Shown one piece after another: positions 1 through 9,458 of a stretch of 64,000 bases of DNA; position 1 is the first letter of the stretch; every line of letters begins with the position of its first letter. A program made the translations under genes and the position numbers. This DNA is from Actinobacillus genomosp. 1 (GTDB taxonomy: Bacteria; Pseudomonadota; Gammaproteobacteria; Enterobacterales; Pasteurellaceae), in contig NZ_CP103834.1 of the NCBI RefSeq assembly GCF_029774175.1, positions 1,064,501 to 1,128,500 of the forward strand, in the 5' to 3' direction. Below the pieces are notes generated by a model, which saw nothing but the letters and a program-made list of their open reading frames with translations, searched no databases and was not told the DNA's origin.

Positions 1-515
1 CCGTCACTGAAGCGAATATGCCTCAACCGATGGATGGAGCCGCTGCGGTGATGTTAATGAATGAAGCTAAAGTAAAAGCCCTCGGCTTAATACCGTTAGG
101 CTATATTCGCAGTTATGCGATTACCGGTAATGACATTTGGCAAGATATGTTCGCCGGCGCAACCATTGCTGCCGCTCAAGCGTTGGAACGAGCCGAATTA
201 GGTTTACAGGATATGGATTACATTGATATTCACGAATCGTCCGCCAGCCAAATGTTAGCGAATATACGCTTTTTCGAATCGAACGATTTTGCAAAAAAAC
301 AACTGAATCGAACCGCTTGTTTAGGCAAAATTGATATGGATAAACTCAATCATTTGGGCGGTTCCATCGCATTCGGCAATCCTCGTGCGGTAACCAGCCT
401 ACGCACCGTAATCCAATCGCTTTACGCCCTTAAACGTAAAGGCGGCGGAATCTCGTTAGTTGCATCCAGCGGTTTAGGCGGCTTAGGAGCGGCAATGGTA
501 TTAGAGAGCGAATAA
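1..515 (+). CDS. fadI: 3-ketoacyl-CoA thiolase FadI, C-terminal part (start lies left of window)
   Basis: The frame is open from base 3 to the TAA at 513-515, so this is the last ~170 residues of a thiolase whose start is outside the window. The segment aligns by eye with E. coli FadI from the DGAAAV motif to the C-terminal GGLGAAMVLE. FadI normally cleaves 3-ketoacyl-CoA in anaerobic beta-oxidation together with FadJ. The active site looks altered. The HEAFA motif reads HESSA (from base 231). The GHP motif reads GNP, with Asn at 378-380 replacing the catalytic His. The C-terminal catalytic Cys position is Ser (468-470). The N-terminal nucleophilic Cys cannot be seen. fadJ follows after 9 bp, so the two form one operon. 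Family assignment is firm; catalytic competence is doubtful. Confidence 0.85.
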   Translation, partial: VTEANMPQPMDGAAAVMLMNEAKVKALGLIPLGYIRSYAITGNDIWQDMFAGATIAAAQALERAELGLQDMDYIDIHESSASQMLANIRFFESNDFAKKQLNRTACLGKIDMDKLNHLGGSIAFGNPRAVTSLRTVIQSLYALKRKGGGISLVASSGLGGLGAAMVLESE

Positions 516-524
516 GGATAATCC

Positions 525-2651
525 ATGACAGAGCAAATCGAACAACCCACTCAGCAACCGATGTTTCAAGTAGAAGTAGATGATAATCAGATTGCGATTA
601 TTCGTATTCATTCCGTAGATAACGATGCAAATTGGTTACCCGAAAATTTTACCGATGAATTAAGAGATGTAATCGGTACACTGATTTATCGTCAGGTGCA
701 AGGTGCAATTTTTATTTCAACCCGTGAAAATAATTTTATCCAAGGCTTAAAGCCGAGTCTTTTCAAAGGAAAAACAGACGAACAGTTATTTGCGTTTTCT
801 CAAGATGCGCAAGCGATTATGCGAGAATTGAATACGCTTAAAATGCCGATTATCGCCGCAATTGACGGTAATTGTTTTAGTATCGGTTTAGAGCTTGCAT
901 TGGCTTGCGATTATCGCATCGCCAGTGACGAATCACATACTCTATTTTCCATGCCGCAAGTACGTTCCGGCTTATTACCCTTTGCCGGAGGAACACAACG
1001 TTTACCACGTTTAATCGGCTTACGTTCCGCCCTACCGCTTATGCTCTTTGGTGAAAAAATAACTGCCGAAACGGCGAAAGGATTAGGGTTAGTTGATCAA
1101 TTGGTTCCTAAAGCTCGCCTTTTAACCGGTGCTTATCAACTGTTACTGGAAAAGAAAATCCCAAAAGCCAATCATAAACAACCTCTTACCTTATTTAAAA
1201 AATGGCGTAAGCAGCTGGAAGGCAATCCGTTCTTACGCAATAAATTTCTCGAACGTTCGGAAAATTCGATTTGGCTGAAAACATTCGGCAATTATCCTGC
1301 AACTGCCAAACTGATAGAATTACTCAAAGAACCGCACTTTAAACAAGGTTTAGCTCTCGAACAACAAGCCTTTGTCGAACTGTTTAATAGTGAAGCCTCG
1401 CAAGTATTAATCGAGTTAAAGAAAACCGAGCGAGCTATGAGAGATAAATATCGTATTAGAGGTAACGTACGCGATGTGGCTCATGTCAGTATTTTAGGTT
1501 CAGGTTATATGGGCGCAGGCATTGCTTATTTAACTGCAAATAATGCGAAAGTTCCGGTTCGTATTAAAGACATTCATCCGTCTGAAATTCGTAAAGCCTT
1601 ACGTACCGGTTTTGAATTAATGCAAAAAGCGATGGATAAAAAACAGCTTAATCACGGTGAAATGATTCAACGTATGAACTTAATTACCGGCGGAGAACGC
1701 TTAGTTGCGGCAAAATCGACCGATTTTGTGATTGAGGCGGTATATGAAGATCTGAAGCTCAAACAACGTATGTTAGCCGAAAGTGAAAACTATTATAGTG
1801 AAAAGACCATTTTTGCAAGTAATACTTCAACCTTTGCGATTAAAGATATTGCCGCCCATGCGATACGTCCGGAAAACGTGATCGGGTTACATTATTTCAG
1901 CCCGGTCACCACGCAAAAAATGGTGGAAATCATACCGCATGGCACGACAAGCGAACATACGATTGCGACTGCGATTCATTTTGCCATTCAGCAAGGCAAG
2001 ATTCCGTTATTAGTTGCCGATAAACAAGGCTTTTTTATTAATCGTGTCTTAACACCGTTACTACTTGAGGCTATCCAATGCTTAATTGACGGCGAGTCGA
2101 TTGAATTTATTGATCGCTCGCTACAAGAATTCGGTTTTAAATTAGGTCCGCTTGCGATGATCGATGAAATGGGGTTGGATGTATTGGTTAAATCGAATCC
2201 GGCTTTAGTGCGTGAATTAGGCGGCCGTTTTACTTTACCTGAAAACGTTGATTTATTAATCAGAAATGAGCGTAAAGGCTGTAAAAATAAACGCGGTTTT
2301 TATATGTACGATCGCTTCGGGGAGCGTTTACAGGAAGATAAAAGTATTTATCACGTGATGGAAACAATTGCTCGTAATGATTTAGAGTCAGAACAGATTG
2401 TTCGTCGCTGCGTGTTACGAATGATCAATGAAGCCGCTTGGTGTTTACAAGATCAGGTTATCGCCTCTACCGATGAGGGTAATGTAGCTTCCGTTCTCGG
2501 TATGGGATTTCCCGAATTTCGAGGCGGAATCTATGCGTATATCGAGAAAATCGGCGTAACGGAAATTGTGCATCAGCTACGCTTACACGCTAAACAATAC
2601 GGCAAACGCTTCGAACCTTGCGAATGGTTGATTCGACAAACCGAAGCATAG
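525..2651 (+). CDS. fadJ: FadJ-like multifunctional fatty-acid oxidation protein
   Basis: This 708-residue protein is collinear with E. coli FadJ (714 aa). A crotonase-type enoyl-CoA hydratase domain (about 1-190) is followed by a 3-hydroxyacyl-CoA dehydrogenase (about 318-705). The dehydrogenase looks intact: GSGYMGAG NAD-binding loop at 325-332, His456 in GLHYFSP and Glu468 in VEII. The hydratase does not. One catalytic Glu is kept (Glu123 in GLELALAC). The second, in the usual LPEV motif, is Gln145 (MPQV). The oxyanion-hole segments are changed to FIQGLK (71-76) and CFSIG (117-121). The ATG at 525 has an AAGGA ribosome site and lies 9 bp after fadI. It may act only as a dehydrogenase; that is inference. 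Confidence 0.88.
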   Translation: MTEQIEQPTQQPMFQVEVDDNQIAIIRIHSVDNDANWLPENFTDELRDVIGTLIYRQVQGAIFISTRENNFIQGLKPSLFKGKTDEQLFAFSQDAQAIMRELNTLKMPIIAAIDGNCFSIGLELALACDYRIASDESHTLFSMPQVRSGLLPFAGGTQRLPRLIGLRSALPLMLFGEKITAETAKGLGLVDQLVPKARLLTGAYQLLLEKKIPKANHKQPLTLFKKWRKQLEGNPFLRNKFLERSENSIWLKTFGNYPATAKLIELLKEPHFKQGLALEQQAFVELFNSEASQVLIELKKTERAMRDKYRIRGNVRDVAHVSILGSGYMGAGIAYLTANNAKVPVRIKDIHPSEIRKALRTGFELMQKAMDKKQLNHGEMIQRMNLITGGERLVAAKSTDFVIEAVYEDLKLKQRMLAESENYYSEKTIFASNTSTFAIKDIAAHAIRPENVIGLHYFSPVTTQKMVEIIPHGTTSEHTIATAIHFAIQQGKIPLLVADKQGFFINRVLTPLLLEAIQCLIDGESIEFIDRSLQEFGFKLGPLAMIDEMGLDVLVKSNPALVRELGGRFTLPENVDLLIRNERKGCKNKRGFYMYDRFGERLQEDKSIYHVMETIARNDLESEQIVRRCVLRMINEAAWCLQDQVIASTDEGNVASVLGMGFPEFRGGIYAYIEKIGVTEIVHQLRLHAKQYGKRFEPCEWLIRQTEA

Positions 2652-2664
2652 AATACTTGACTAA

Positions 2665-2694
2665 AAAACCGAACTTTTACAATCTCTCGGTTTT
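2665..2694 (+). terminator. Hairpin after fadJ
   Basis: AAAACCGA (2665-2672) pairs with TCGGTTTT (2687-2694) across a 14-nt loop, and a short T run follows. It lies in the gap between fadJ and the next gene and could end the fadIJ transcript. The stem is short, so strength is uncertain. Confidence 0.5.
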
Positions 2695-2743
2695 TAATTA
2701 GAATTTAGCTATCGTTCCTTCTCTTTCTTTAAGGATTTTTATA

Positions 2744-4159
2744 ATGAAGAAATCAAAAATTGCATTATCCGTTATTGCCGTTTTAGCCGCCGTGACAACC
2801 GGCGGTGCATGGTACACCGGCAATCAAATCGAACAACGCTATCCAGCCTTACTTGAGCAACTTAATCATAATTTAAAAAGTTTAAACCTTTATGGTGTAA
2901 ATGCCGAGATTAATGAAGTAAAACTTGCTAAAGGCGTTTTTAGTTCCGAGGTTCAATATAATGTCAATATTAAAGACGGAGAAAAAACCTTTACTTTTAA
3001 AGGTAACGATAAGGTTTACCACGGTCCGATTCCGTTAAATCGCTTACTGAAAGGTAATTTAGTCCCAATGTTGTTAAGCGGCGAATCTCGTCTTTCCGCC
3101 GTTGATGAACATATCAAAACCTATTTTGCCAATCACGAAATTTTGGTTGCGACCACGGATGTCAATTACGCTGGCGAAGTCGCCGGTAACGCTACGTTAA
3201 ATCCGGTCAAATCCGAAACTATTGAAACGTCAAAAATTCATTTTGAAGGCGACTATACCGGTTTCGGGAAACAGAAACTCAATGCGGATTTTATTAAAGT
3301 CAAAAGTCAGGAAAGTAATGAAAAGATTGAGATTACCGATTTAAATTACGATGCCAATTACATTAAAGACAACCAATATCCGGAGTTAAAAGGCATTGGT
3401 GATTACCAAGTTTCATTTAAAAAGCTCGCCTTTATTACCGATAAAAATCGTATTGTGAACCTCAATGACCTTATATCTAAAGGCAACAGTAAAATTGAAA
3501 ACAATCGCCTAGTAAGTGCCGGTAACTTCTCGATCAAAACGGATTGGACCGAAGGTAACAAAACTGCCGATTTAGGCAAGTTTCAAGCGGATATGGCTCT
3601 GGATGTAGATGCTAAATCGTTTAATGAATTAATGTTACTGTCAGATAAGCTGGAAAATGAATCGCCTGAAATCCAACAGCAAATTCAAACGGTCGTGATG
3701 GCATTAGTGAGCCAAGCACCCAAATTAAAAATAAGTGAGCTTTCGCTTGAAAACGCTAAAGGTAAAAATACTTTTAACCTTGACTTAAATTTGGATAAAT
3801 TCGATATTGCGAAACTGTCACAAGCTAAATCTATCGAGGATATGCTTAAAATCTTTAAGCCGTCCTATCTAAATCTCAATCTAAATCTTGCGGCAAGTGA
3901 AGAATTTGCCACCCAATGGCTATCCGTTTCGCCGGAAGATTACGTCGGCACACCGGAAGAAAATGCCAAACTGCTTGTTCAGGAATTAACGAATAGCGCA
4001 CAACAATCTACATTGGCAACCGTTGATGCCGAAAGTATCAAAACCGCACTGAGCATTGAAAACGGTAAAGTGACTTTAAACGGTAGAGAGGTTTCGGAAT
4101 CGGAATTACAACTGGCACTGTTTGCCATTATGTTTGGAGCCGGTAATTTAGGTCAATAA
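2744..4159 (+). CDS. DUF945 (YdgA-like) envelope protein
   Basis: The 471-residue product starts with a lysine-rich N-terminus and a hydrophobic segment (about residues 5-25), then the family-typical start of the exported part (TGNQIEQRYPALLEQLN). The remainder is a long beta-rich, polar region with no catalytic motif, matching the DUF945/YdgA family of Gram-negative envelope proteins of poorly known function. The ATG has an AAGGA site 10 bp upstream. A terminator-like hairpin separates it from fadJ, so it is probably its own unit. The next gene converges on it across a USS-type inverted repeat. The family call rests on overall pattern rather than a diagnostic motif. Confidence 0.7.
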   Translation: MKKSKIALSVIAVLAAVTTGGAWYTGNQIEQRYPALLEQLNHNLKSLNLYGVNAEINEVKLAKGVFSSEVQYNVNIKDGEKTFTFKGNDKVYHGPIPLNRLLKGNLVPMLLSGESRLSAVDEHIKTYFANHEILVATTDVNYAGEVAGNATLNPVKSETIETSKIHFEGDYTGFGKQKLNADFIKVKSQESNEKIEITDLNYDANYIKDNQYPELKGIGDYQVSFKKLAFITDKNRIVNLNDLISKGNSKIENNRLVSAGNFSIKTDWTEGNKTADLGKFQADMALDVDAKSFNELMLLSDKLENESPEIQQQIQTVVMALVSQAPKLKISELSLENAKGKNTFNLDLNLDKFDIAKLSQAKSIEDMLKIFKPSYLNLNLNLAASEEFATQWLSVSPEDYVGTPEENAKLLVQELTNSAQQSTLATVDAESIKTALSIENGKVTLNGREVSESELQLALFAIMFGAGNLGQ

Positions 4160-4176
4160 CGACTAAAAACCATAAA

Positions 4177-4238
4177 CAAGCGGTCTGGTTTAGAAAAGAA
4201 TTTGCAAAAACTTTTACAAAACAGACCGCTTATTTTTT
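4177..4238. terminator. USS-pair bidirectional terminator
   Basis: AAGCGGTCTG (4178-4187) and CAGACCGCTT (4222-4231) are inverted copies of the uptake-signal core, followed by a T run on the + strand. It lies between convergent genes and can serve both. The left copy is an exact ACAAGCGGT (4176-4184). Confidence 0.65.
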
Positions 4239-4241
4239 AGT

Positions 4242-5174
4242 TTATAACCATTGATATAAGGCAATAATCAATGGCATAGTGAACACACAGAGCAAAGTGG
4301 TGACACCATAAATCGCACTGGCTTTTCTGGCGTCTTGGTTATACACCACCGCCATTTGTGTGACGGTTGCCGCCGAAGGGCTGGTTGTCGCCAAAAAGCT
4401 AATCATTGCAATAGTTGCGCCGTTTTCCGCCACCCAACTGCCAAAGTCAAACGCTTTGACAATCACCAATAAAATCAGTGGGATAAAAATCAAGCGAAGA
4501 AACGAAACCAAATAAATACGTTTATCCGACATAATCTCTTTAACTGGAATCGACGCAATTAACATCCCCGCCACTAACATCGCCATCGGCCCAATCATAT
4601 CGCCAAGCCAAGCTAATGTTCCCGCAATTACGTTAGGTAATTTAATTTGTAACAGGAACAACAGCATACCAATTACAATCGCAATAATATTGATATTGGT
4701 AACAATTTTTTTCAGCGACACCTCGCCTTTACCGCACAATAGCATACGTAAATGCGACCAAAACAAGAAATTCTGTACCACCATAAAACCGGTGGCATAA
4801 ATTACCCATTCATTACCAAATAACGAAGCGACCAACGGAATAATCAAATTGCCCGAATTGGAATAAATGGCGGTGGCGTGTTCCAAATTACTTAATTTAA
4901 AAATCGGCTTTAATATTTTACCGATCACAATCAACAGACCGCTTAGCAAAATCGCCATACCGAAAGACAAATATAAGCCGTGCAAAATAGCGTCCGAATA
5001 TTCGATTTGAAAAGCGGTAATCAGCATAGACGGGCTAATAATATACAGCCCGATAACCGAAATCGGATAACTTTGTTCCGAACTCAATAACTTCAGTTTT
5101 ACCAATAAATAACCAAGCAAGACAATGATGGTTAATTGGGTAATTTTCTCCGCTAATAATAAAGCGATTTCCAT
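4242..5174 (-). CDS. AEC-family transporter (auxin-efflux-carrier type)
   Basis: This 310-residue, very hydrophobic protein has about ten predicted membrane segments in two halves, with the AEC pattern of asparagine and proline inside helices (YSNSGNLIIPLVASLFG; ATTSPSAATV near the C-terminus). AEC members in bacteria include malate/malonate permeases; the substrate here cannot be read. An upstream in-frame ATG exists, but the ATG at 5174 is preferred because GGAGAA lies 8 bp before it and it begins one base after the fdhD stop. It is therefore co-transcribed with fdhD, which suggests but does not show a link to formate or organic-acid metabolism. Confidence 0.8.
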   Translation of the reverse strand: MEIALLLAEKITQLTIIVLLGYLLVKLKLLSSEQSYPISVIGLYIISPSMLITAFQIEYSDAILHGLYLSFGMAILLSGLLIVIGKILKPIFKLSNLEHATAIYSNSGNLIIPLVASLFGNEWVIYATGFMVVQNFLFWSHLRMLLCGKGEVSLKKIVTNINIIAIVIGMLLFLLQIKLPNVIAGTLAWLGDMIGPMAMLVAGMLIASIPVKEIMSDKRIYLVSFLRLIFIPLILLVIVKAFDFGSWVAENGATIAMISFLATTSPSAATVTQMAVVYNQDARKASAIYGVTTLLCVFTMPLIIALYQWL

Positions 5175-5175
5175 A

Positions 5176-5985
5176 TTATGCGTTCTCCAATAACAAGCGT
5201 TTTTTACCGGAATATACGGTCGCTTTGCCTTGGCGGGTAAAAGCACTCAAAGTGAAATCATGCGCTTGAGCAATCTCAACCGCCAAGGCGGTTGTTGCGG
5301 AAATGGCACATAACATTTCGATACCGACCGCCAAACATTTCTGCACCATTTCAAAACTGGCACGACTGGTTACAAACACAAAACCAAGCGGCTTACCGGC
5401 TTTCGCATGCCAACCGATCAGTTTATCCAACGCCACGTGTCTGCCGACATCTTCTCGAATCGCAAGCAACTCCCCTTGCGGAGAAAAGAATGCCGCCGCA
5501 TGGCTTGCGCCGGTTTGTTGCGCCAACTGTTGCGCTTGCTCGAGTTGCTGTAAACAATCATTAAATATCTGTGGATTTACGGCTTGCAAGCGGTCATTTT
5601 TTTGCAAAAATTTGCAACTTTGACTGACTTGTTCCAACTGCTCTACCCCGCAAATTCCACAACCGGTTCTGCCGGTCATCGAACGGCGTTTTTCTTTCAG
5701 CGCCACAAATTGGCGAGTGGCGATCTCCATTTGTACTTCGATACCGTTGCACTGTTCAATCACATCCAAGCCGTATAATTCTTGTTTATCGGTTAAAATG
5801 CCTTCCGCCAACGAAAAACCTAATGCGAAATCTTCCAAATCTTGCGGTGTCGTCATCATTACCGCATGAGAAATCCCGTTATAGACTAACGCAACCGGTA
5901 CTTCGGTAATAAGATTTTCTTGAAATTCGGTTTTAAGAAATTGTTGTAATTTAACCGCTTGTTTTTTTGTGATTATATTCATCAC
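5176..5985 (-). CDS. fdhD: FdhD, sulfur carrier for formate dehydrogenase
   Basis: The 269-residue protein is close to the length of E. coli FdhD (277 aa) and carries the conserved GRTGCGICG motif, with Cys109 and Cys112 as the sulfur-transfer pair. FdhD passes sulfur from IscS to the molybdenum cofactor of formate dehydrogenases and is needed for their activity. The gene diverges from fdnG across a 413-bp AT-rich region and is followed after 1 bp by the AEC transporter. IscS is encoded in this same window. Two adjacent ATGs compete as start (residues 1 and 2); the difference is trivial. Confidence 0.95.
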   Translation of the reverse strand: MMNIITKKQAVKLQQFLKTEFQENLITEVPVALVYNGISHAVMMTTPQDLEDFALGFSLAEGILTDKQELYGLDVIEQCNGIEVQMEIATRQFVALKEKRRSMTGRTGCGICGVEQLEQVSQSCKFLQKNDRLQAVNPQIFNDCLQQLEQAQQLAQQTGASHAAAFFSPQGELLAIREDVGRHVALDKLIGWHAKAGKPLGFVFVTSRASFEMVQKCLAVGIEMLCAISATTALAVEIAQAHDFTLSAFTRQGKATVYSGKKRLLLENA

Positions 5986-6398
5986 TTATCCTATTTAACT
6001 CCACTAATATAGTGCTATTTATTCTACAATTTTTTTATGCCGAGAAATATATAGGTTTTATTACAGTCTATATTCGTCTTCTTTTCAGCACAATAAAAAT
6101 CATTCTCATCAATTAACATTTTTTTAACATTTTGACTAATTTTCTAGCATTTAGCGGGGAAAAATTGTTAAAAAATTGAAAAAAAACCTTATAAATTTTT
6201 TTGATTCTGCTACTATTACACCGAATATTTAAGCTATATCAAATCCGCTGTAAATAATGCTGTTTTTACTTACGATGGGGTATGGCTTATTATCTGTAAA
6301 GGCAAATAATAGCCTTTACTTTAAATGTATTGCGATGCAATTAAAGTGTGGGTTATTTACATTAATTTGTGGTTAATGTTCTATTTTTAGGAGTGATT
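5986..6398. promoter_or_regulatory. fdhD-fdnG divergent regulatory region
   Basis: This 413-bp gap has no plausible gene and is strongly AT-rich in its left half. It must hold the promoters of fdhD and fdnGHI. Visible elements are an FNR-like half-palindrome at 6229-6242 and two overlapping inverted repeats at 6284-6319, both listed separately. No promoter hexamers could be assigned with confidence. Confidence 0.6.
6229..6242. promoter_or_regulatory. Possible FNR box
   Basis: TTAAGCTATATCAA matches the FNR consensus TTGAT-N4-ATCAA at 8 of 10 positions, with a perfect right half. Anaerobic control by FNR is known for fdn in E. coli. In AT-rich DNA such matches can arise by chance. Confidence 0.35.
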
Positions 6399-9300
6399 AT
6401 GCAGATCTCAAGACGTAAGTTCTTTAAGGTCTGTGCAGGTGGTATGGCGGGTACTTCTGCGGCTATGTTGGGCTTTGCCCCGGCAACCGCATTGGCGGCT
6501 CCGCGAGAGTACAAACTTTTGCGCGCAAAAGAAACTCGTCAAACCTGTACATACTGTTCTGTCGGCTGTGGCATGTTAATGTACAGCATGGGTGACGGAG
6601 CAATGAATTCAAGAGGAAAACTTTTCCATGTGGAAGGCGATCCTGACCATCCGGTAAGTCGCGGCGCACTCTGCCCTAAAGGCGCAGGCGTATTAGACTA
6701 TGTAAACAGCCCGAATCGTTTACAATATCCTGAATACCGCGCGCCGGGTTCGGATAAATGGGAACGTATTTCTTGGCATGACGCTATCCATCGTATTGCA
6801 AAATTAATGAAAGAAGACCGTGATGCGAACTGGCAAGATGTCAATGAAGAAGGCACAGTCGTCAATCGTTGGACGACTACCGGTTTACTTTGCGGTTCCG
6901 CAACAAGTAACGAAACCTCTCTTATCTCCCAGAAATGGGCTCGTGCACTCGGTTTAGTTGTTATTGACCAAGTAGCGAGTACCTGACACGGACCAACGGT
7001 AGCAAGTCTTGCTCCAACATTTGGTCGCGGTGCCATGACAAACCACTGGGTGGATATCAAAAATGCGGACGTAGTGGTAGTAATGGGCGGTAATGCCGCT
7101 GAAGCTCACCCTGTCGGTTTCCGCTGGGCAATCGAAGCGAAAAAACAAAACGGTGCGAAGTTAATGGTGGTTGATCCACGCTTTAACCGTACGGCATCCG
7201 TTGCGGATTTCTATTCTCCGATTCGTTCCGGTACGGATATTACGTTCTTATCAGGCGTAATCAAATACCTACTCGATAACGATAAAATTCAACACGAATA
7301 CGTTAAACATTACACGAACGCAAGTTTCTTAATCAACGAAGGTTTTGGTTTTGAAGACGGTTTATTCACCGGTTACGACGAAGTAAAACGTAGCTACGAT
7401 AAATCGACTTGGACTTATCAGCTTGATGAAAACGGTCAGCCGAAACGTGATATGACGTTACAAGATCCGCGTTGCGTTATCAATTTATTGAAAAAACACG
7501 TTGAACGTTATACACCGGAAATGGTGGAGCGTATTTGTGGTACTAAACAAGACAAATTCTTAGAATTTGCGCAAACTATCGCATCAACGGCTACGCCGGA
7601 AAGAACGACAACATTCTTATATGCGTTAGGTTGGACACAACATACGATTGGTTCGCAAAATATTCGTACAATGGCAATTATCCAATTGCTATTAGGTAAT
7701 ATCGGTATGGCAGGCGGCGGCGTAAACGCATTACGCGGTCACTCGAATGTACAAGGTACGACAGATATGGGCTTATTCCCTCATATGTTACCGGGTTATA
7801 TTCCATTACCGACGGAATCGGATACAACGCTTGAGTCGTTCTTAAATCGTATTACACCGAAAACAGTGGTGGAAGGTCAAGTAAACTACTGGCAAAACAC
7901 ACCGAAATTTATGGTGAGTATGTTGAAATCGTTCTATGGCGATAAAGCGACTAAAGACAATGAATTCGGTTATCACTATTTACCGAAACAGTTGAAATAC
8001 CGTTTAGACCATCTTCGTTTTATTGACATGATGGATGAAGGTAAAGTGACCGGTTATCTCTGCCAAGGTTATAACCCGTTAGCGTCTTACCCTGACTCGA
8101 ACAAAATTTCAAGTGCGTTACGTAAATTAAAATTCTTAGTCATTATGGATCCATTAGCGACCGATACGTCGGAATTCTGGAAAAACCATGGTGAATTGAA
8201 TGATGTGAATCCGGCGGAAATTCAAACCGAAGTATTCCGTTTACCGAGTATTTGTTTCGCAGAAGAAGACGGTTCGATTGCAAACTCAGGTCGTTGGTTA
8301 CAATGGCACTGGAAAGCCTCAGAACCACCGAAAGAAGCAAAACCGGACGTGGACATTCTTGCAGAAATCCGTGAAGTGATGATGGAAATGTATCACAAAG
8401 AAGGCGGTAAAGGCTTAGAAAGCTTTGAAGCGATGAGCTGGGATTATGCAAATCCGCTCGAGCCGAAAGCGGATGAAATTGCGAAAGAAAATAACGGTTA
8501 CGCATTAGAAGATCTGTACGATACCAACGGTAACTTAGTAGCGAAAAAAGGCGATTTACTCTCAAGTTTCGCATTACTTCGTGCTGACGGTTCAACCTCT
8601 TCCGTTTGCTGGATCTATACCGGTCAGTGGACGCCAAAAGGTAACCAAATGGCAAACCGTGATAACTCCGACCCGTCAGGTTTAGGTAATACGTTAGGTT
8701 GGTCGTTTGCATGGCCGCTCAACCGTCGTATCGTATATAACCGAGCTTCGGCGGACTTAACGGGTAAACCGTGGAACCCTAAACGTCAGCTAATTAAGTG
8801 GAATGGTAAGAACTGGAACTACATTGATGTAGCGGACTTCGGTACTGCGGCACCAAATAGCCCTGTGATGCCGTTTATCATGACAAACGACGGTGTATCG
8901 CATTTATTTGCACCGCAATTGGCTGAAGGACCGTTCCCGGAACACTATGAACCGATTGAAACGCCGATTGGTACGAACCCGTTACATCCGAACGTGGTTT
9001 CAAACCCGGTTGCGCGTATTTTACCGCGAGATAAAGATCGCTTCGGTACGGCGGACGAGTTCCCATTCGTAGGAACGACATATCGTTTAACCGAGCATTT
9101 CCACTGGTGGACTAAGCATTCGCAACTAAATATGATTGCGCAGCCTGAGCCGTTTGTGGAAATCAGCGAACAACTTGCCGCACTGAAAGGTATCAGCCAT
9201 GGCGATACGGTAAAAATTACTTCAAAACGCGGTTATATTAAAACCAAAGCGGTAGTAACGAAACGTATTAAACCGCTTATGGCGGACGGTAAAGAAATCC

Positions 9301-9458
9301 ATACGGTCGGTATTCCGATTCACGGCGGATTTAAATCGGTAGGTAATAAAGGTCATCTTGCCAATAAACTTACAGGTCGTGTAGGTGACGGTAATACTTT
9401 AACGCCTGAATATAAAACATTCCTTGTGAACATTGAGAAAGTTTCGGAGGTGGCATAA
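6399..9458 (+). CDS. fdnG: Formate dehydrogenase-N type catalytic subunit, selenocysteine-containing
   Basis: The reading frame runs from 6399 to 9458 through an in-frame TGA at 6984-6986, giving 1019 residues with selenocysteine at position 196, the same position as in E. coli FdnG. The TGA is followed by CACGG and a SECIS-like hairpin, and the frame stays homologous on both sides, so this is recoding and not a nonsense mutation. The protein starts with a Tat signal (MQISRRKFFK), then a 4Fe-4S site (Cys50, 53, 57, 92) and bis-MGD molybdopterin domains. It oxidises formate to CO2 in the periplasm. The ATG at 6399 is chosen over an upstream one because it has a TAGGAG site and puts the Tat motif at the N-terminus. 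fdnH overlaps its stop. Confidence 0.97.
6984..7025 (+). promoter_or_regulatory. Selenocysteine UGA and bacterial SECIS hairpin
   Basis: The UGA at 6984-6986 is followed by a stem with AGCAA (7001-7005) pairing TTGCT (7009-7013) around an apical GTC, extended by flanking G/C pairs. This is the place and form of SelB-binding SECIS elements in fdn genes. It implies selA, selB, selC and selD elsewhere in the genome. Confidence 0.9.

Noticed and set aside
6369..7035. Frameshift or nonsense mutation splitting fdnG
   Set aside because: The TGA is in frame, sits at the selenocysteine position and is followed by a SECIS hairpin; homology continues in the same frame.
8143..8712. Open frame on the complement inside fdnG
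   Set aside because: It lies opposite a conserved coding region, has no ribosome site and no recognisable protein features; it is a shadow.
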